A stretch of DNA of 17,454 nt from Comamonas sp. lk (GTDB lineage: Bacteria > Pseudomonadota > Gammaproteobacteria > Burkholderiales > Burkholderiaceae_C). Where the stretch lies: contig CAMCJY010000007.1 in NCBI GenBank assembly GCA_945875225.1, positions 1 to 17,454 of the forward strand, in the 5' to 3' direction. The first letter of the stretch is position 1, and the number at the start of each line of letters is the position of its first letter. A program made the translations under genes and the position numbers. This document shows positions 12,181 to 17,454 of the stretch, one piece after another. Below the pieces are notes generated by a model. That model did no database searches. It had not been told where the DNA came from and worked only from the letters and a program-made list of their open reading frames with translations.

Positions 12181-14751
12181 TTACAAAGCCTCAATGCGCG
12201 CTGCAATATGCGCCATGGCCTGGGGCACCTGGTCCACCAGCACCAGACACAACTCACCCGCTTGCAAATGCGCCAGCGCGGTGTCGATGGCTAAAAACTC
12301 CCCATAGATTTCGCTGCGTTGCGTGGTTTTTTTTGCGCCGGCCAGGCCCTCGCGCAGCAAAGCCATGACCTCCCCGTCCGATCGGCCGCGCTGGCACTGG
12401 TCTTCGTACATCACCACTTCGTCGAAAGCGTCGCCCAGGATTTGGGTGATTTGGCGAATGTCCTCGTCGCGCCGGTCGCCCGGCCCGCTGATGACCACCG
12501 AGCGCCGGCTCGCCGGCATGGCTTGCACCGCTTGCACCAGCGCCGCCATCGCGTCCGGGTTGTGGCCGTAGTCTGCAATGACGGTGGCGCCCTTGTAGTT
12601 GAAGATGTTAAAGCGACCCTGCGCATTGTCGTTTTCGCTGGAAAAACTGGCCAGGCCGGCGCGCACGGTTTCCCAGTCTAGGCCCAAGGCCCAGACTGCT
12701 GCCACACTGGCCATCACGTTTTCCACTTGAAAGCCGATGGCGCCGCCCAGCGTCATCGGAATTTCGCTCAGGTTCAGGTAATGCTTTTGTGCGCCCTTGG
12801 CGGCTACGATCTGACCTTTATCCACATAGACCACCGCATGGCCTTGGGCGCGGTGGGTCGCCATCACAGGGTGGTATTGGTCCAGTGCAAAGAAGGTGAC
12901 CGCGCCTTTGCACTTGGCCGCCATGGCCGCTACCACCGGGTCGGTCGCGTTGAGTACGGCTGTGCCCTTAGCGGCCACGTTTTGCACAATCACGCGTTTT
13001 AGAACGGCCAACTCATCGACGGTGGTGATGTAGTTGAGCCCAAGGTGATCGCCGCTGCCCACATTGGTCACCACGGCCACATCGCATTTGTCAAAGGCCA
13101 GGCCCTCGCGCAAAATGCCGCCGCGGGCGGTTTCCAGTACCGCTGCATCCACGTCAGGATGGTGCAGCACGTTTTTTGCACTCTTGGGGCCGCTGCAGTC
13201 GCCGGTATCAATGCAATGGCCGTCCACATAGACGCCATCGGTATTGGTCATGCCGACACACCAGCCTTGCTGGGCCAGCAAGTGCGAAATCAGGCGCACT
13301 GTTGTGGTTTTGCCGTTGGTGCCGGTGACAGCCACCACGGGTATGCGGCCATCCTGCCCGTTTTTGAACAGGCTGGACATGATGGCTTCGCCCACCGGCC
13401 GGCCTTTACCAAAGGACGGGCTAAGGTGCATGCGCAAGCCCGGCGCGGCATTAACTTCTACTACGCCGCCGCCTTGTTCCTCGATGGGCCGCAAGATGCT
13501 GTCGCACACCAAATCCACGCCGCAAATATGCAAACCCACCATGTGCGCCGCAGTGACTGCACGGGCGGCAACGTCGGGATGCACGTCGTCGGTGACATCG
13601 GTGGCCGAGCCGCCGGTGGACAGGTTGGCATTGTTACGCAAATTGACACGCTGGCCTTTTTGCGGGATGGAGTCGGCTTCAAAGCTTTGAGCGCGTAAGC
13701 AACTGCGGGCAATATCGTCGAATCGGATTTTGGTGAGCGAGGTGGCATGCCCGTCTCCCCGGCGCGGGTCGGCATTGACCATGTCCACCAGCTGCGCCAC
13801 GGTATGCACGCCGTCGCCTACGACTTTGGGCGGGTCGCGCCGTGCTGCGGCCACCAATTTGTCGCCCACCACCAACAGGCGAAAGTCGTTACCCGGCAAA
13901 TAACGCTCCACCAGCACGGTGTCACGAAATTCGGTAGCTACCGCATAGGCTGCGCGCAATTGCGCCTCGTTCAGAATATTGACCGTTACGCCCTTGCCCT
14001 GGTTGCCGTCCAGGGGCTTGACGACTACGGGCAAGCCGACTTCTTGCGCCGCTTTCCAGGCGTCGTCCGCATCGCGTACCGCGCGGCCGCGCGGCACCGG
14101 CACGCCCGCGGCATGCAGCAAACGCTTGCTTAGTTCTTTGTCCTGGGCGATGGCTTCGGCGATCGCGCTGGTGGCGTCGATTTCGGCCGCTTGTATGCGT
14201 CTTTGCTTGCTGCCCCAACCAAAGCGCACCATGCTGCCATCGGTCATGCGGCTGTAGGGAATATTGCGCGCGAGCGCAGCGTTCACCACCGAGCCAGTGC
14301 TCGGGCCCAGGCGCATGTCTTCGTCGAGTTCGCGCAATTGGTGCAGCACGCTGGTCAGGTCAAAAGGCGTGTCGTCCAGGGCCGAATGGCACAGCTTTTG
14401 CGCCAACTCCAGCGCTAAGCGCCCGACGGCCTCTTCGCTGTACTCCATCACCACCTGAAACACACCGGCCTCCAGGGTAGGCTTGGTGCAGCTGAAAGTG
14501 ACGGGGCAACCGGCCTGTGCTTGCAAGCCCAAAGTAGCCAATTCCAGCACGCGGGCCAGGGGCACCGTGTCTGCGTGGCCTATGGGCTGGAAGGGGCTGA
14601 TTTCAGGAAAGCGCGCTCGCAGCCGGGTTTCAAAGCCCTGCATGTCCGCAACATCCCATTGCGCAGGAGCGCAGGTGACGACGGCTTGGATGGCGGTATG
14701 GTAGCTCCAGAGATTGGGGCCGCGCAGGGCGCGAATGCGGGTGACTTCCAT
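12181..14751 (-). CDS. cphA: Cyanophycin synthetase, full-length two-ATP-site type
   Basis: CphA polymerises aspartate and arginine into cyanophycin (multi-L-arginyl-poly-L-aspartate), a cytoplasmic nitrogen store, using two ATP-dependent ligase sites. Domains in this 856-residue protein: an N-terminal domain (1 to about 160, beginning with IRALRGPNLWSYHTA); an ATP-grasp domain (about 200-465) with KPLDGNQGKGV (245-255) and EVNAAPGL (432-439) that adds Asp; and a Mur-ligase-like domain (about 470-856) with the P-loop GTNGKTTT at 477-484, ETARGGI at 540-546, NVGSGDHLG and DYGHNPDAM (727-735), which adds Arg. All key motifs are intact. The N-terminal domain lacks the EHVxLELQ motif seen in the neighbour, reading VLELATLGLQ. 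The ATG at 14751 has no clear Shine-Dalgarno. It lies 44 nt after the CphA2-like gene and is surely co-transcribed. Confidence 0.95.
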   Translation of the reverse strand: MEVTRIRALRGPNLWSYHTAIQAVVTCAPAQWDVADMQGFETRLRARFPEISPFQPIGHADTVPLARVLELATLGLQAQAGCPVTFSCTKPTLEAGVFQVVMEYSEEAVGRLALELAQKLCHSALDDTPFDLTSVLHQLRELDEDMRLGPSTGSVVNAALARNIPYSRMTDGSMVRFGWGSKQRRIQAAEIDATSAIAEAIAQDKELSKRLLHAAGVPVPRGRAVRDADDAWKAAQEVGLPVVVKPLDGNQGKGVTVNILNEAQLRAAYAVATEFRDTVLVERYLPGNDFRLLVVGDKLVAAARRDPPKVVGDGVHTVAQLVDMVNADPRRGDGHATSLTKIRFDDIARSCLRAQSFEADSIPQKGQRVNLRNNANLSTGGSATDVTDDVHPDVAARAVTAAHMVGLHICGVDLVCDSILRPIEEQGGGVVEVNAAPGLRMHLSPSFGKGRPVGEAIMSSLFKNGQDGRIPVVAVTGTNGKTTTVRLISHLLAQQGWCVGMTNTDGVYVDGHCIDTGDCSGPKSAKNVLHHPDVDAAVLETARGGILREGLAFDKCDVAVVTNVGSGDHLGLNYITTVDELAVLKRVIVQNVAAKGTAVLNATDPVVAAMAAKCKGAVTFFALDQYHPVMATHRAQGHAVVYVDKGQIVAAKGAQKHYLNLSEIPMTLGGAIGFQVENVMASVAAVWALGLDWETVRAGLASFSSENDNAQGRFNIFNYKGATVIADYGHNPDAMAALVQAVQAMPASRRSVVISGPGDRRDEDIRQITQILGDAFDEVVMYEDQCQRGRSDGEVMALLREGLAGAKKTTQRSEIYGEFLAIDTALAHLQAGELCLVLVDQVPQAMAHIAARIEAL

Positions 14752-14795
14752 GGTCGTGGTTCGTGGTGCAGCTCAGCGTATGCGTAAAGGGGGCG

Positions 14796-16970
14796 CTAGT
14801 AAGGCGTTTTTTGCGGATTGGACTCGAAGGTGCGCAATCCCGCAGCAATCAATTCCGGTGTGATGTCCAGGGCCCAGGCGGCGGCCACTGCGGCCATCAC
14901 CATCTCGGGCAGCGCGGCTTTGGTGGGCTTCAAGCTATCGAGTCGCAGCAAAGGCCGTTCTTGCGCGCCATGAGCGAGCACGATATAGCCCTCGCGCAGG
15001 CAAACCACCTGATGGCCTTGCGCACGGTGTGCTAGCAGCGTGGGGTGTTCGGGTGAGGGCGCGTAGAAGATGACGCGACCGTCGCAGAGTTCGGCCAGCT
15101 CCAGCGCCTGTGCATCCCTGGCGTTGATGACGGCCGTGCCGCTGGGCAATACGACGTCCACTTGGGTGCGGGCAACCTTGAAAGTTTGCTCGGCGTCAAG
15201 GATGTCGAAATCGCTCAGACCTTCGTGCCAGCTGACATCGGAGACCACGCCCACCTGGCATTTATCGTAGGCCAGGCCTTGGCCCAGAATCGTAGTGCAA
15301 GGGTTTTCAAACACTGCAGCCTGCACCGAACGGTTCATCAAAATGCGCTGGCCCGCGTCCCAGTTGCTGCTGTCGGCGGCGTCTAGCGTGCGGCTGTCCA
15401 GGTACAAACCTTCGCTACAGGCCAGGCCCACATGCTTGCCGCTGATGTGCACCAGCCAGGCCACCAGGCGTGCCATGCGGCCGGTGTTGTGGGTGCCGGT
15501 GATGCCGACAATCGGGATGCGTCCGTCTTGCTTGTTGTCAAACAAGTGGCTGATGATGGCCGTGCCCACCGCTTGGCCCGGGCCATTGGCCGGTTTGATA
15601 TGGGCTAGCAGCCCGGGGCTGGCGTTGACTTCGATGACCGCGCCGCGCTGGCAGTGCAAGGGCTGGCTGCAGTCTTGCAAGACCATATCCACGCCTGCGA
15701 TATCCAGCCCCACCACCCTGGCCGCCAATGCAGCGGCGGCGGCCACACTGGGATGCACCTGGTCAGTGACGTCCAGTGCGACATTGCCGTTGCGTTGGAT
15801 CAGAATGCGTTGATCCGCTGGGGGAATCGATTGGGGGTTGAGGCCCACGCGCTCAAGCTCCAAAATCACTTCAGCATTTTCACTGGGCACCACAACGTTC
15901 AGCGGAGACCCCTCGCCGCGCCCGCGCCGGGGATCATTATTGATTTGCTGGTTAGCCAATTGGTCAATGGTGGACAGGCCATCGCCTCGAACATGCAGCA
16001 AGTCCCCGCGCGCCGCAGCCACTACACGTTTACCGACCACCAGCAAGCGGTGTTCGTCGCCTGCAATGAATTTTTCTACGATCACGCTGCCGCCGCCTTT
16101 GCGGTGCGCCAACTGGTAGGCAGCGCGTACCTCTGCTTGCGTGGATAGATCCAGGGAAACGCCTCGTCCATGGTTGCCGTCATAGGGCTTGAGCACCACC
16201 GGAAATCCTAAGCTTTGCGCCGCTTGCCATGCGGCATCGGCGCTTTGCACCAGTTCGCCCTCGGGCACGGGAACGCCGCAGGCCTTTAGCAGAGACTTGG
16301 TCAAATCTTTGTCACTGGCAATCTCTTCGGCAATTGCGCTGGTTTGGTCGGTCTCGGCGGTCCAGATACGCCGCTGCGCGATGCCGTAACCTAGCTGCAC
16401 CAAATTGCCATCGGTCAGGCGCGTTTGCGGTATGCCGCGTGCAGTGGCGGCATCGACAATGTGCGCAGTGCTCGGCCCCAAGCAGAGCGCGTCCACCATG
16501 TCGTGCAGTTCTTGCACTGCCTGGGCCGCGTCAAAGGGCGTGTCATGGATGGCCGCCTCGACCAAGTCGCGCCCCAGATGCAGAGCGCGTCGGCCCACAT
16601 CTTCCTGGCGGGTGCGAAAGGCCACTTTATACACACCGGTTTGAGAGGTTTGGCGCGCTTTGCCAAAGCCCGTGCGCATGCCGGCCATGTTTTGCAACTC
16701 CAGGCAGACATGCTCCAAAATATGGGCCGCCCAGGTGCCCTCTTGCAGGCGCTGCAAAAAGCCGCCACGCACGCCGGGGCTGCATTCATGCTCTATCAAG
16801 CTGGGTAGGTAGCCGGTCAGGCGCTCGTAAAAGCCGGGTAGGGTGTTAGACGGGAAATCTTCTAGGGCCCCAATGTCCACCCATGCCTCTATCACTGCCC
16901 GGTAGGTCCAGATATTGGGTCCGCGCAGGTGGTTCACCCGCAAAATATCGATTTTTTTCTGGCGCGTCAT
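14796..16970 (-). CDS. Shorter cyanophycin synthetase paralogue, CphA2-like
   Basis: This 724-residue paralogue shares the CphA layout but only one ATP site looks functional. The N-terminal domain is well kept (GTWAAHILEHVCLELQ at 78-93). The ATP-grasp domain is intact, with KPYDGNHGRGV at 261-271 and EVNASPGL at 447-454. In the Mur-like part the P-loop has decayed to TGTHNTGRM (491-499), with no Lys at the GKT position. The ETARGG equivalent reads ENPCTTI, and the protein stops at FESNPQKTPY, just where the last Mur lobe begins in CphA. Cyanobacterial CphA2, which polymerises beta-Asp-Arg dipeptides with one ATP site, is the known parallel; a regulatory or accessory subunit of CphA is the alternative. 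It is the promoter-proximal gene of the pair and has no obvious Shine-Dalgarno. Betaproteobacterial relatives of similar length are usually annotated simply as cyanophycin synthetase. Confidence 0.9.
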   Translation of the reverse strand: MTRQKKIDILRVNHLRGPNIWTYRAVIEAWVDIGALEDFPSNTLPGFYERLTGYLPSLIEHECSPGVRGGFLQRLQEGTWAAHILEHVCLELQNMAGMRTGFGKARQTSQTGVYKVAFRTRQEDVGRRALHLGRDLVEAAIHDTPFDAAQAVQELHDMVDALCLGPSTAHIVDAATARGIPQTRLTDGNLVQLGYGIAQRRIWTAETDQTSAIAEEIASDKDLTKSLLKACGVPVPEGELVQSADAAWQAAQSLGFPVVLKPYDGNHGRGVSLDLSTQAEVRAAYQLAHRKGGGSVIVEKFIAGDEHRLLVVGKRVVAAARGDLLHVRGDGLSTIDQLANQQINNDPRRGRGEGSPLNVVVPSENAEVILELERVGLNPQSIPPADQRILIQRNGNVALDVTDQVHPSVAAAAALAARVVGLDIAGVDMVLQDCSQPLHCQRGAVIEVNASPGLLAHIKPANGPGQAVGTAIISHLFDNKQDGRIPIVGITGTHNTGRMARLVAWLVHISGKHVGLACSEGLYLDSRTLDAADSSNWDAGQRILMNRSVQAAVFENPCTTILGQGLAYDKCQVGVVSDVSWHEGLSDFDILDAEQTFKVARTQVDVVLPSGTAVINARDAQALELAELCDGRVIFYAPSPEHPTLLAHRAQGHQVVCLREGYIVLAHGAQERPLLRLDSLKPTKAALPEMVMAAVAAAWALDITPELIAAGLRTFESNPQKTPY

Positions 16971-17155
16971 GCGTGAGAGCGTAAGTTCAAGTCCACCGGG
17001 CTGGTTCGTCGTGCGTTGTGTATTCTCGCCGAAAGCGCTGCGCTCCCTTGGGAGGCTGGCCCCGGCTCAGGCATAGTAGGGGGTTTGGACGCGCTGCGCC
17101 CCCCGCCTTGGGGCCGCGCAAGCGGCCGTGTTTTACTTTTCAATTTGGCATTTCC
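16971..17155. promoter_or_regulatory. Divergent control region between the cyanophycin synthetases and the ABC transporter gene
   Basis: This 185-nt spacer must hold the promoters for both directions. It contains a near-palindrome CTCCCTTGGGAG (17043-17054) and, close to the transporter start, a strong GC hairpin (listed separately). No -35/-10 pair is convincing on either strand; TATTCT at 17021-17026 is a weak -10 candidate for the plus strand. Confidence 0.5.
17112..17140 (+). terminator. GNRA-capped GC hairpin with T-rich tail before the ABC transporter gene
   Basis: A perfect 6-bp stem GGCCGC/GCGGCC encloses a GCAA tetraloop (17112-17127) and is followed by GTGTTTTACTTTT. This has the form of an intrinsic terminator on the plus strand. 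It ends 28 nt before the transporter ATG, so a leader attenuator is as likely as a plain terminator; no plus-strand gene precedes it that would need one. Confidence 0.55.
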
Positions 17156-17454
17156 ATGAATCACAAGCAAGCGCCCGGCCCCTTGGGCGCAGTGAATATT
17201 CCCCCAGCCTGGCACGATGCGCTCGCGGCGCAACTCTCATCTGATGAAAACGTTTGTGCGCTTCTGGAGGTTGACCTGGACGCCCAGATGCGCTTTATCC
17301 CCAGTGTGCTGGTGGCCACCAATAAGCGCTTGCTCAGCGTGCAGCCTGCAGGCGCGCAAAGCTGGGATTACCGGCCTGGCCTGCGCCTGGAGCACCATGA
17401 CCACGCTGGTGTGGGGCACCTGCAATTGCAAGACGAACAAAGCCTGTTGGCGCA
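17156..17454 (+). CDS. Cyanophycin-associated ABC transporter, N-terminal part (runs off the window)
   Basis: The frame is open from ATG at 17156 to the window end (99 complete codons). The residues match what I recall of the N-terminal, non-catalytic domain of the large ABC transporter annotated in Burkholderiales as associated with cyanophycin metabolism: LLEVDLDAQMRFIPSVLV, TNKRLLSV, and LEHHDHAGVGHLQLQDE. No transmembrane or Walker segments are reached within the window, so transporter identity rests on this N-terminal resemblance and on its divergent position beside the two synthetases. The substrate is unknown; import of arginine, aspartate or peptides is a guess from context. Confidence 0.75.
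   Translation, partial: MNHKQAPGPLGAVNIPPAWHDALAAQLSSDENVCALLEVDLDAQMRFIPSVLVATNKRLLSVQPAGAQSWDYRPGLRLEHHDHAGVGHLQLQDEQSLLA

Noticed and set aside
13045..13698. Plus-strand open frame of 217 codons inside cphA
   Set aside because: It lies antisense to conserved ATP-grasp and Mur motifs and shows no recognisable protein features.

Overview
The window reads as chromosomal core-type DNA from a betaproteobacterium of the order Burkholderiales, probably a Comamonadaceae relative (Rhodoferax/Polaromonas type). This is inferred from protein flavour and from gene neighbourhoods: nudB-[ybhP]-clsB, gpmA-S41 protease-moeB, rhodanese-grxC-secB-gpsA, and a two-gene cyanophycin synthetase cluster beside its ABC transporter. 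Coding density is high, no gene-free stretch exceeds about 190 bases, and I see no tRNA, rRNA, insertion sequence, CRISPR array or sign of recent transfer.

Layout. Bases 1-1815 (+): aspS, lacking only its first few codons at the window edge. 1840-2448 (-): an uncharacterised membrane-anchored protein. 2549-4444 (+): nudB, then a 56-codon remnant of a YbhP-like endonuclease/exonuclease/phosphatase gene, then clsB, whose start overlaps the remnant's stop. 4559-6532 (+): folE, a short BLUF photoreceptor gene 3 nt downstream, and a DUF429 gene. 6566-9652 (-): gpmA, then an S41 C-terminal processing protease and a MoeB/ThiF-type adenylyltransferase. 9762-12125 (+): membrane-anchored rhodanese, grxC, secB, gpsA. 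12181-16970 (-): a full-length cyanophycin synthetase (CphA) preceded by a shorter CphA2-like paralogue. 17156-end (+): the start of the cyanophycin-associated ABC transporter gene, divergent from the synthetases.

Functional themes. NudB and FolE act on successive steps of folate synthesis and flank the phospholipid gene clsB. FolE is tightly coupled to a photoactive-looking BLUF protein, which raises the untested idea of light-linked pterin metabolism. The right-hand 5.3 kb is a cyanophycin (Asp/Arg storage polymer) locus. One synthetase keeps both ATP sites. The other keeps the ATP-grasp site but has lost the Mur-ligase P-loop lysine and the last Mur lobe.

The most unusual items are the in-frame gutted ybhP remnant whose stop/start overlap with clsB survives, the CphA2/CphA tandem with complementary domain decay, the folE-BLUF coupling, and terminator-like hairpins just upstream of the start codons of the ABC transporter gene and secB.
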